From: Haplomitrium mnioides
Taxonomy: Eukaryota > Marchantiophyta > Haplomitriopsida > Calobryales
NCBI GenBank assembly: GCA_049999725.1
Contig: JBNGIS010031412.1
Coordinates: forward strand, 1 to 20,022
DNA length: 20,022 nucleotides
Reading direction: 5' to 3'
The translations under genes and the position numbers were made by a program. Each line of letters opens with the position of its first letter. Position 1 is the stretch's first letter. Positions 8,409-17,208 of this stretch are shown one piece after another. Below the pieces are notes generated by a model that did no database searches, had not been told where the DNA came from, and saw only the letters and a program-made list of their open reading frames with translations.

Positions 8409-8627
8409 CTACGGTCTAACTAGTAGCACATATTTTTCCACATGAGTCAGGTGATCTTCTTGCTTCACATCTAGCTTTGCTGAGATCTAACTGGCTGAAA
8501 TATAATGTGGTGGAGTTAGACCTGAATTGTGATTCGATGAACTATCACTCCTTTTGGTTGAAATCTGGTTGTTGGAAAAATGACTCGTTGCAAGTTCAGA
8601 TGTGTGGATCAGTCCTGATATAGCATC

Positions 8628-9824
8628 CTATGTACCTGATACTACACCCCCAACAATAGCCTTGACTGTCTCAAAAGGCTGCATGTTGACTATTGGTGAG
8701 TTGGTCATCCCAGAAGATTGCATCTTGCGTTGTTCAACTACTTCCAAGCTCACAATGCAAGTAAGATAATTCAAATCCATGGCTTGTCCCAGCACATGGC
8801 ATTGCTCAATCTTGGCAATAGATGCAACAACAATAGTACAAGTGGAAAACCCCATTGCCCTCACTCTCTCATCGGCATTGGGTTTCACCAATTTTTGCAA
8901 GATTGCATGCCAAATAAAAGCAAGGCCTCTTGCCCGAAATGCATAAGACGTAGGATGACTCACTAGTGTGGGGAATGCTCCACAAGGTTGAGCTATCACA
9001 TTGACTAACGCTAATGGTAGGCGGTTAGCATAAAGTACCCTTTGAGCATGACGTCCCACATCCAAAATATCATCTACAATGGCATTTAGTGATCTCAAAA
9101 TCCTGCCACAAGCTCTCTTCAGGACCTCAATAGGTAGCAGATTGGTCCACCACAATCATGGCCAATGTGCTCATGATCATGCTTGTGCGATATCTAGCAA
9201 TATGGTAGGTCCAATCCAAGAATGCACCTGATAAACACTCTCCACAAGGAGCTGACAACTATTTCTCAATATAGGCACATTCTCCAAGATATATGCAGGA
9301 GATGGTACTTGATGGAGTTGAAGATGGAGTAGAATCCTTAGCATCTCTCAAAACAATTTGGAGAGAGGGTCTTGCAACCCTTGGCCTAAACCAGCCCTCG
9401 ATTGGCCCTAACATGCCCATCCTGCAATCAACAAATCAATATGTACCACTCCAGCTAAGTGGTCCACCCTCAACAATAAGATATCGGCCGACAATGTATG
9501 CAGATAACTTCACACTACACTAATTGAAAGCAATCATGGAAATTGCTCAACCATTAGTGCCACATGTCTTAAGAAGATTCTCCAAGCAATCTCACCCTTC
9601 TCCACATACAAATGGCGCCAAACTTGAGTCCTTGCTTAGAGCACAATAGCTAGCCATGTACTAATGCCTCCAAACAGCTCCAATAAACAAATACCATAAG
9701 CAAGATATTGCCATAAAATTGGCATAGTATCTAGTGTTGAAAGATTCATAGGTCTAAGTGTGATAGAACCATCCAGTGCAAGATATGGTGCAAATGCATC
9801 ATGCCAGGCATCCCCAACTAATCT
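8628..9824 (-). pseudogene. C5-cytosine DNA methyltransferase domain inside the gypsy polyprotein
   Basis: In a single - strand frame I see motif I LLELFGGIST (9686-9657, SAM binding), the catalytic loop GWAC at 9422-9411 followed by a stop (9410-9408) and GQSRAGLGQGL, then motif VI ILENVPIL (Glu-Asn-Val at 9284-9276), WWTNLLP at 9155, a variable region, NADERVRAMGF (8879-8847) and a C-terminal LGQAMDL (8792-8772). This is the order of C5 DNA methyltransferases (motifs I, IV, VI, IX and X). The Cys nucleophile is present; Ala stands where Pro is usual. Eight in-frame stops, including 9638-9636 and 9158-9156, kill it. The same frame runs on into RT after three more stops, so it was part of the Pol polyprotein. 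No plant-type chromo or BAH part is visible. Confidence 0.85.
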
Positions 9825-10330
9825 AGATGCCTATAACTACCACAACCTCTAGTGGATCCCCAACTGGTCTATTGAATTTAATGGGCAACGTGCTCAATCG
9901 TGCCCCCTCAGATTTCCATCTAGGCCAATAGGACACTAACTTGTCCCAAAAATCAATAGTAAACCCCATAAGACATAGAGTCGTACACCCCACCAAAACA
10001 TTATAAGGCTCAACCTTGGTAAGTATGGCTTGAGCGCTCGCCTACGAGCTATCTGTGGGATGATCAACTTGCACTCAAAGCTTGATCTCTCCACGTGTGA
10101 TGTGTTGTGTGGGTGAAGGTCCTCTCAATGAAGTCTGGATTGGAAAAGGGCAAATCTCCACATCTTTGGGCCTCAATTCCAATCCATGCACAACTCACTT
10201 TCTTAGCATCAATGGCTATGCACTTGAATCCAAAACACTATGGCCGGCTTATATACCATATTTGAAGGACCAACAAGTCAAAAGATACTACTTTGATTGT
10301 CGATGGACACCACACTAGGTCTGACTCTTG
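9825..10330 (-). pseudogene. Aspartic protease of element 1 (decayed)
   Basis: In a frame that differs from the DNMT frame by one indel near 9830, the - strand reads AGHSVLDSSA with the active-site triad region D-S-S-A at 10230-10219 (family D-S/T-G-A, so Gly is now Ser), then LELRPKDVEICPFPIQTS, TRGEIKL and PYNVLVG (10005-9988, the hydrophobic-hydrophobic-G motif), then GFTIDFWDKL and a tail rich in basic residues. Length, about 160 codons, is normal for a retropepsin plus linker. It would cut the polyprotein. Several stops are present. Confidence 0.65.
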
Positions 10331-10346
10331 TCCTCTCAAATATTGG

Positions 10347-12310
10347 TCAGGTTGATAACTCTATCAACCGTGCCACAGTAGCATACCATGGCTCATCTCT
10401 AGACGTAGAGGCACTTGCGTTGGCTACTCTACTCATAGGTCTCACTTCTATACTGGAAGTAGCACCTTGAGTCTCCCCATATAATGTGGCTGCCAACTTG
10501 AACACTTCGGCTAGTATGACTCCCTTAGTCAACACATCCATAGTTGAAAACAATGGTTTCTGTACCGCTAACCTGGCTATCTTCATAGTTGAAGACGCAC
10601 TCCCCTCCACTTTGACTAATCTCTCCATCTTCCTAAAAGCCTAAGTCATATGCATGAAAGTAGCCCTCATCAAATCTATCAACTCAAATGATTGTGGAAG
10701 CCTTACCTATCGGTGAGAATCCCTCTTTTGAGGATCTGACTCCACCGCTACTCAACTAGACTCAATAGCCTTGCCTGCTGCTATGGTTACCGTTGAAGAC
10801 GCATCAACGTAGGTTGCCCCACACATAAATTCCATGCTAGCTAAACCTCCATCATCTCCATATGAAGTAGAGGCTTCAACCACGGAGTTGGGCTTTGCTT
10901 GTGTTGTAGTCATGGCAACTAACTATTGCTCCAACTGTGTAACCCTAACATCATTAGAATCCACAGTAGCTGCTAGAGCACCTACCCTGACTCTCTTAGC
11001 TTGTGATGCTCCTTGGCCACGACTACCTTGCTTGCTTATGCCTTGCTCATCTATGCTAGCTCCTCCTCGTCGTAGCTTCAAGTGAAGCATAAAACATCTA
11101 TTTCTAGTATGACCTCTGACCTCAAAGTGGTCATATTGTTGCTAGCCAACTGCACTTACATCTCCAAAATATGCTCCTTGTGGCTTCTTCGCCTCTGAAT
11201 AAAGCTTCTACAAATGAACTCCATGATAGGTCTAACAACCTGGGTGCTGACTTGTATAAGATGGCAAGTTGGTTGTACTCCAGCCTTTTGGCCCTTTCGT
11301 GACGTAGACTGTGATGTAGAAGTGGTTGGAGATGCAAATTTTGGCACTTCTTTTTGAAAACTAGCAGTAACTACTCTCTCATTTACTAGGTTGAGCTCAA
11401 TATGCTTATAAATGTAAACACAATGGCTAGAGTGGGATCCGAATCCATGAGAAGCGCATCTCTCACTCTCCTCCTCAAATCCCTATCAAGGATGGAATAC
11501 CAGAACTGAATAGCTTGAGCCTCTATCACCCCCTTCGTGACATTGATGAGCCTTCTTAGGCTGGTGTAGGCTTCCCTCAAGCTTTCTCTATTCTTGCGCT
11601 AGAACTCTTGAAGACTCTTTAGCTTTTCTGTCCTCACGCCATGGTAATGCTGCCTCAAAAGCTCAATAAACTTAACCACCAGGTTAAACTATGGAATCCC
11701 TCTACTCTTTGCTGCAGTGTATGGAACAAGTGTACTGAAAACTCCTCGTGCCCATGAATCACCAATGTTATGGTTATTGTCACAAGAGGATGGAATATCA
11801 GTCATAGGCTAGTGGGCATTGACCCTTCTACCATTGGTGCTGGAGACATAATTGGGTGACCAATATTATCTCCACTCCTCAATCTCAATCAAATGAGCAC
11901 GCCAAAATTCATGGTAATCATCCATGGGCAGCCGTTCCATGTGCTAAAACAAACCTTTTCATGTCATGAAAGGTGTAAAGAGAAAAGAATTTGGCAATGT
12001 TTGCATATCACACCAAGTGTCAAACTCTTAGATGAAATCATCTAGAATCTTCTCGGCCCTTTTGTGGCTTCATAAATCTCATCCATATCCCAAGACAATG
12101 GGGAGTGTACCTCAGTGATGGAAAGAGTTTCCTCCTCTTCGTCTAATGTATAATCACTTACCAGCTACTGAGTCCCTCCTATTGCAGATTGAAATCGGAT
12201 GCCACTGCAAGTTGTGCCATATCACAATCTTCCACTCCCAAGCTCCGTGTTGACCTTTGCTCAATTGAACTCACTCATAGCTCACAGATTGTGCTATTGC
12301 CACTCAACCA
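10347..12310 (-). pseudogene. Gag of element 1, copy A (decayed)
   Basis: Segments on the - strand, in order: DDYHEFWRAHLIEIEEWR (about 11925-11870), IELLRQHYHGVRTEKLKSLQ (about 11675-11610), LREAYTSLRRLINVTKGVIEAQ and FWYSILDRDLRRRVRDALL (11580-11460), QSTSRKGQKAGVQ, then a basic region and a zinc-knuckle-shaped segment at 11135-11094. There the spacing CX2CX4HX4C is kept but the first two Cys are Tyr and Phe (Y-D-H-F), while His and the last Cys remain. A low-complexity Gag C-terminus (10628-10347, MERLVKVEGSASSTMK...) leads to the protease. Frames shift several times. Gag forms the particle and binds RNA. The N-terminal limit is set by similarity to copy B. Confidence 0.65.
11094..11135 (-). 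other. Remnant zinc knuckle in Gag copy A
   Basis: The - strand gives Y-D-H-F-E-V-R-G-H-T-R-N-R-C. The spacing equals CX2CX4HX4C with two Cys lost. The Tyr codon is one change (TGT to TAT) from Cys and the Phe codon is one change (TGT to TTT). Confidence 0.55.
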
Positions 12311-12319
12311 CTTGCCCAC

Positions 12320-12955
12320 AAGTTGGTTGAAATGCGCAAATCAACACAAGTGACCCTTCTTTCTCCTCTGGACAAGGTACACTTTGCTTGCCAATCCTAG
12401 TTGATTGGTCTTCTTCTCAACCTAGGCACAAAATTGACAACAAATCAAAACATAATATGTTCACTTTTCTCTTGAGCACTACAGATTGATCTTCAGTTTT
12501 CTACAAACATGTTTTCAGATTTCCTACTCTACTTCAATAAAAATTTGGGCTTCCAGATAGTGTGCACCTTGTGAGCGTGTTGGTGGACTTCTACCACCCT
12601 TGCATCGCTCAATGGAGAGTCTGGTTTAGCCTCTCTCAATTCAGAAAATTTTTAAATTTTTACTTTTATTCTTTTTCTTCGAAAACTTTACTTTTTATTG
12701 TGATTAGCGTTCAACTACCCCTGTTCTGTGTTGCAAGCAGATTTTTGGCAGCGGGTCTCTTTTGAGCCTCTTACTTGCAAACAAAGTATGGCCCTCTTTC
12801 AAGTCAGTCCAAGGTTGTCCTTTCAGCCCCAGAAGAGAGCAATTCCTTCTTGCAGTGCTCGGTCTTTGCTACTTCCAAATTGGCGATATAGCAAAGGTCT
12901 GACAAGACAAAGAGCGGGGGGTGCCGAAAAGGTGATCAGGTGACAATCACTCTTA
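12320..12955. other. Noncoding stretch between the two Gag copies
   Basis: I see no protein-like frame and no clear TG...CA LTR. It has an AT-rich centre (12640-12700) and a GC-richer part (12740-12940). By position it could be the 5' leader or part of the LTR of element 1, lying between a second element's Gag (copy B) and copy A. No tRNA primer site could be recognised on either strand. Confidence 0.35.
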
Positions 12956-12959
12956 GATT

Positions 12960-14667
12960 TTAAACAGAACTCATTCGAAGGTCTTTAATTTGTTGATCAT
13001 AAATATAGAGCTTTTGCTTTGATCTCCCTCTTTTCCCTTCTGTTTTCTTGGGACTTTGGACCACCAAAATTAGGCAAACCTTTGATGAGAGCAACAAGTT
13101 GCTTGGTTGTGTTGTATAGTGCCTTGTTGCACTATTCTTCAATGGCCAGGATAGGTGGATTCTCAAAGACAATGACTTCCAAAGAATCTCCCACAACACT
13201 TGTGAATGGAAGCCCACCAACAACACTTGTTGAAATTCAAGGAATACCTTGCCCTTCTTGGTCAAAAATCTGCAAAACGTTCCACAAATTGTTGTTGGCA
13301 AGCTCCACTTGCTTCTCCAAAACATGTTGCTCTTGGTTTCTTTGCCTCTAAACACTACTTCTGCAAATGGTCTACACCATAGGTCCACCAACCTGACTGA
13401 TGGCTTGCATAAGACGGCAACACCTTCTCTCCACCTAACTATCTACCAACCTTCTCGCCCTTCTGTGGTCCAGATTGTGAGACAGATGTGATGGGAGACA
13501 TAGACTTGAAAATTCCTTTTGAAAAATAGTCTACACCATAGGTCCACCAACTTGACTAATGGCTTGCATAAGACTGCAACACCTTCTGTCCACCTAACTA
13601 TCTACCAACCTTCTCGCCCTTCTGTGGTGCAGATTTTGAGACAGATGTGATGGGAGACATAGACTTGAAACTTCGTTTTGAAAACTAGTAGTGACTACTC
13701 TCTCACTTACTAGGTTGAGCTCAATATTCTCTAATAGTATGAAAACAATAGTTGAGTGGGATCCGAATCCTTGAGAAGAGTGGTATCTCTCACTCTCCTC
13801 TTCAAATCTCTATAAAGAATAATCTACCAGAATTGGATGGCTTGAGCTTTTGTCACCCCTTCATGGTATTGATGAGCCTTCCTATCTTTGTGTAGGCTTC
13901 TCTCAAACTCTCTTCAGCCTAATGCTAGAACTCTTGAAGACTCTTCAGCTTGTCAGTCCTCACGCCTTGGTAGTTTTGCCTCAACAACTCAAAAAGCTCA
14001 ACCATAGGATTAAACACTATGATTTCTCTACTCTATGTTGTAGTGACTAGAACATGTGTACTAAGAACCCTTCTTGCCTCAGAAGCACCAATGCTATGGC
14101 TAGTGCCACTAGAAGATGCAGTATAGGTCTTAGGGTAATAGGTACTTGCTCTTCCATCATAGGTAATAGAGACGTAACTAGGTGACCAATATTGTCTCCA
14201 GTCCTCAATCTCAATCAAATGGGCCGGCTGGAATTCATGGTAATCATCTATGGCCATCAATTCTAAGTGTTGAAACAAACCCTCCCATGCTATGAAAGGT
14301 GCAAACAAAGCAATGTTTCATAATGTTTGCAAATCACACCATCTGACAAATTCTTGGATGAAATCATCCAGAACAAATAGTGTCTATTGCACCAAAGAAT
14401 CTTCTCAGCCCTTTTGTGATCCCATACATCTCATCCATATCCCACAACAAATGGGAATGTACTTGAGTGCTAGAAAGAGTTTCCTCCTCTTTGTTTAATG
14501 TATAGTCACGTACCAGCTGTTGAGTCACTTCTGTTGTAGGTCGAAACTATATGCTGCTACGAGTGACTCTGTATGGCAACCTTCCACTCCTTGGCTCTGA
14601 GTTGACCTCCACTCAACTCAACTCACCCACAACTCACAGACTCTATTGTTGCCACTCAAGCACTTGC
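12960..14667 (-). pseudogene. Gag copy B: second gypsy Gag fragment, interrupted by element 2
   Basis: This copy parallels copy A. LFQHLELMAIDDYHEFQ...IEDWRQYWSPSYVS at 14270-14160 matches LF.HMERLPMDDYHEFW...IEEWR.YWSPNYVS of copy A; LREAYTKIGRLINTMKG (about 13905-13850) matches the copy-A LREAYTSLRRLIN segment; QRNQEQHVLEKQVELANN near 13300 matches copy A near 11160. Copy B then continues differently (IFDQEGQGIP, LYNTTKQLVALIKGLPNFGG) to 12960 without a zinc knuckle. The right end, at …CACTTGC 14667, is cut by element 2; copy A continues past the matching point at 12317. It is either a neighbouring related element or a partial internal duplication. Confidence 0.65.
13371..13689 (-). repeat. 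Two-copy tandem duplication (159 and 160 bp) inside Gag copy B
   Basis: Copy 1 is 13371-13529 and copy 2 is 13530-13689. Both start TCTACACCATAGGTCCACCA and end GAAAA(A/C)TAG, with about ten differences. Gag copy A has a single copy of the matching segment (about 11215-11365), so the duplication arose in B. Confidence 0.9.
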
Positions 14668-14779
14668 TGTAATAATCACTAACTTTAGTAAGCCATAGCT
14701 AAAAATAATGTCAACTATCTCTAAAAAGCTATTACTAAGTTAGAGTAGCAAAAAGCAATTGCTATTATAGAGAATTGGA

Positions 14780-14897
14780 CATGTGGCACGAGGAGAGAAA
14801 GTCAACGAATTAAAGTGAAAGAGGGAGTCTAGATAAAAACACGTGGCAAACGGAGAATTAAAGTAAAGAGAAGGTTCTAAAGATAAGGACACGTGGC
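14780..14897 (+). promoter_or_regulatory. Three G-box/ABRE-like repeats in U3 of the LTR
   Basis: CATGTGGC at 14780-14787, CACGTGGC at 14840-14847 and CACGTGGC at 14890-14897 lie in imperfect direct repeats of 50-60 bp that also share AGAATTAAAGTAAAG-like bases. CACGTG is the plant G-box core and ACGTGGC the ABA-response core, bound by bZIP or bHLH factors. The location upstream of the TATA box suggests enhancer repeats. Confidence 0.55.
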
Positions 14898-15025
14898 AGA
14901 AGAAGAACAAAAGTAAAGGGTGGTCCAATTAGAGTGAGAGAGAAAAGAGGGGTTCAATTAGAAGAGGATAGAAAAGGAACCAATGGGGTTCCTCCACCTA
15001 TGTAAGCAAAGTGCTTTCTCTTAAG

Positions 15026-15034
15026 TATATAAAG
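15026..15034 (+). promoter_or_regulatory. LTR TATA box
   Basis: TATATAAAG lies in the second half of the LTR, about 140 bp before its end, as expected for the U3 promoter. Transcription would begin about 30 bp downstream, near 15060. Confidence 0.6.
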
Positions 15035-15167
15035 AATGGAGAGTCCCTTGTTTGGCATCTCTTACCTTGTGGGTTTTCCAAGTTCTTTATGCGCTTCTCT
15101 TGTGCTAACTTGCATGTGTTGTATTTGTACTAACTTATGTGTGTAGTGTGGGTGTCTAGTGTTACAA

Positions 15168-15179
15168 TGGTATCAGAGC
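15168..15179 (+). other. Primer-binding site for initiator tRNA-Met
   Basis: TGGTATCAGAGC starts two bases after the LTR end and is the standard complement of the 3' end of plant initiator Met tRNA, used by many plant LTR retrotransposons. Confidence 0.95.
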
Positions 15180-15865
15180 TTGGTCTTCTCTAAAGAGTGT
15201 GGACTACCCCTCTTTGGAGAAGCACTCAAGACCTTTTGGAGTAGTGGAATCTCCACTTTGCATTGACTCCATTGGAGTCAAACCTTCAAATTTTCATGAA
15301 TAAAAGATAGTGGATATCCCATCCTTTATAAATGAAGATGAGAAGTTTGACTAGATACCATGGTAGCCAATGGATAGAGGAGCATTTTTACCTCCTAGAA
15401 TTCCTCTATTAAATCCTTTTAACATTTGTTTGTTTAATATTGACAAGCATTTCTTTCGTCAATTTCTAGTGTATAACTTTGATGATGACTTTATGGTTTT
15501 TGTGATGGAATTAAGAGAGCCTATTATATTACCTATGGTAAATTATGGTGTTACATGGGAGTGTTTTATTTATATTTTATGGTAGAAAGAAAAATGGATT
15601 TGAACCAAGCTCCTCTAGAAGAGTTCAACTCCAAATGTCATATTTCTATTAGAGTAACACCTAAACAAACGCAGTGAGACTTTCTTGTTTGTAAGTTTGG
15701 AGAGAGGTTTTGTAATGTGGTGTTGGCATTTACTAAACCTTTTATTTTACCTATTCTCCACAATTGGAATGTTTATATATTTGTTTTTGTATAAGTTAGA
15801 GGGTTAGGCAGTGAGGGAACAATATGGACACTAATTCTAATAGTCTTGGAGAAGGAGTGTGAATG
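15180..15865 (+). other. Leader of element 2 with two related small open frames
   Basis: Two short frames follow one another. 15370-15585 encodes 71 aa (MDRGAFLPPRIPLL...). From ATG 15594 a second reads MDLNQAPLEEFNSK..., with a stop at 15675-15677, and on to TAA near 15791. Both share the pattern FLV..F...F..V......P.ILP, suggesting a repeated ancestral unit. I recognise neither product. They precede Gag and could be a degraded extra Gag-like domain or upstream ORFs. Confidence 0.4.
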
Positions 15866-16792
15866 ATGGCAAAGTTGGAAGAGCTTCAAGCAGTTCTTAT
15901 AGCAAGCCAACAACAAACCAACATGTTGATGGCAGAAATGGTGAAAATGCGATTACAACAAGAAAGCGGAGAAGGAAGTTAAGAGACGCTACTTTAAAAA
16001 ATGAGCAAGTCATGCAAGGTAGAGCCTTATGGAGGAAGTCGCACAGTCGGCATCGTAGAAAGATGGGTCTATCAAATGGAAGTTCATATGTCATATTATC
16101 CAAATGCTTCAGATTTGGAGAAATGGTTGTTTGCAAGATCATTTTTAACTGAGCATGCATCAATATGGCTACAAGGTTGGGAGCGACAAAAAAATACACG
16201 AGGAGAACAACTTTTGTGGAGCAGTTTAAAAGAAGGTTTGCTCCAAAATTTTAAAGCGGTAGATTCTATATTGACCGCAAGAACAAAGTTGTGGGAATCG
16301 GAGCAGCAAGGAAGCGTTGCAAGATACATTGAGGAATTTCGAAGCTTGCAAGTTCAAATCAAAGATATGAGTCCAGCGGAAGCACTTGACAAAATTTTGC
16401 AAGGGTTAAAGAGAAAGATTAGAGGAGAAGTTATGATGCGCAACCCAAAAGACATAAATGAAGCCATTTCATTTGCTTAAAGAATTGAAGGGACACTAGG
16501 AATTGTGCAAACTGGAGGAAACTATGGCCCCATGCCTATGGAGTTAGGAAATATTAGAAGAAGAGAATTTCATCATCCAAATCACCAACAAGGAGGACCA
16601 CAAAATACTACTGAGAGGAGGATGGATGATCGACGAGAAACTCGAATATGCTATAATTATGGTCGGGTAGGGCATATTGAACCAAATTGTAGAGTAGTGA
16701 GGCGCAATCAAGGGCGAATATTTCGACGACCTCTTCACAACATCAACAATGAAGGAGATGAAGAATGTCAAGGAAACAATGGGCACCAGTAA
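15866..16792 (+). pseudogene. Gag of element 2 (decayed)
   Basis: From ATG 15866 an amphipathic segment of 38 residues (MAKLEELQAVLIASQQQ...) ends at TAA 15980-15982; a second TAA is at 15995-15997. The same frame continues from 16001 with VERWVYQMEVHMSYYP, WLFARSFLTEHASIWLQGW, WSSLKEGLLQNFKAVD, ARYIEEFRSLQVQIKDMSPAE and LQGLKRKIRGEVMM: the retrotransposon Gag domain. TAA at 16478-16480 stands where Gln would fit. A zinc knuckle follows at 16649-16690, and the frame ends at 16792. All three stops lie in one frame, so decay is by substitution. The capsid-like product packages element RNA. Confidence 0.85.
16649..16690 (+). other. Zinc knuckle of element 2 Gag with a missing Cys
   Basis: The segment reads C-Y-N-Y-G-R-V-G-H-I-E-P-N-C. 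The family form is CX2CX4HX4C. The second Cys is Tyr (TAT at 16658-16660), one G-to-A change away. Confidence 0.85.
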
Positions 16793-17208
16793 AAAAAACT
16801 TGTGATTTTGATGGGACAAAGAAGAAAGGCAAGGAAAGTATCTACTATATAGAAAAACAAAAAAATGGAGGGTTAATTGTAGTCGATGGATGGATGGAAG
16901 GATCTGCAATAAGAGTTTTGGTGGACTCCGGAGCCGAAGAAAATTACTTATCACGAGTGATAGCATTGAAGTTGAAATTGCCTCTTGAAAAAGAAGAGCA
17001 CGAAGTGGTGGAAATGGCAAATGGCCAAAGCGAGTCTATTGAACGCCTATCTCAAGGTATAACTTTACACATGGGTAACTATAAAGAGAAGTTGGAGTGG
17101 AAGATCACAACATTGGCAAGATATGACGCGATTCTTGGAATGAAGTGGTTACGAAGATATAATCCGCAAGTTGAATGGAGAAAGAAGACACTCACGACAT
17201 CTCAATAG
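16765..17208 (+). pseudogene. Aspartic protease of element 2
   Basis: This frame is -1 relative to Gag and overlaps its last 28 nt. It reads GGLIVVDGWMEGSAIRVLVD, with the active site D-S-G-A at 16924-16935, then NYLSRVIALKLKLPL, MANGQ and DAILGMKWL (I-L-G flap/hydrophobic motif), ending at TAG 17206-17208. The protease-sized core has no stop. The same frame carries on through a linker (stops at 17206 and 17302) into RT, so pol was one frame. It would cut the polyprotein. Confidence 0.85.

Larger units (their letters stand above)
5490..12310 (-). mobile_element. Element 1: old Ty3/gypsy retrotransposon carrying a DNA methyltransferase
   Basis: Read on the - strand, right to left, the order is Gag (about 12310-10350), protease (10320-9830), C5 DNA methyltransferase (9824-8630), RT (8408-7530), RNase H (7520-7003), integrase (about 7000-5690) and a PHD-like finger (5600-5490). 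RT before RNase H before integrase defines Ty3/gypsy. One frame holds from 9824 through DNMT and RT to about 7530 and again from about 7130 to 6010, broken mainly by point stops. No LTRs or primer site were found, so the ends are uncertain. The polyprotein layout resembles DNMT-bearing gypsy elements I recall from Klebsormidium; that link is memory and not tested here. Confidence 0.85.
14668..15166 (+). repeat. 5' LTR of element 2
   Basis: The LTR is 499 bp, starting TGTAATAATC and ending GTGTTACA, so it has a perfect 5-bp terminal inverted repeat (TGTAA/TTACA) with canonical TG...CA. One base separates it from the primer-binding site. The left boundary is confirmed by Gag copy A, whose sequence continues past the point where copy B is cut. 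The expected target duplication is the 5 bp before it (CTTGC), to be found again after the 3' LTR beyond the window. Confidence 0.85.

Noticed and set aside
12320-12955. LTR or primer-binding site of element 1
   Set aside because: No TG...CA pair with inverted ends and no tRNA-complementary site could be seen on either strand, so I left it undefined.
13019-13351. 110-codon + strand open frame
   Set aside because: It is antisense to Gag copy B, whose - strand frame matches copy A. No recognisable domain.
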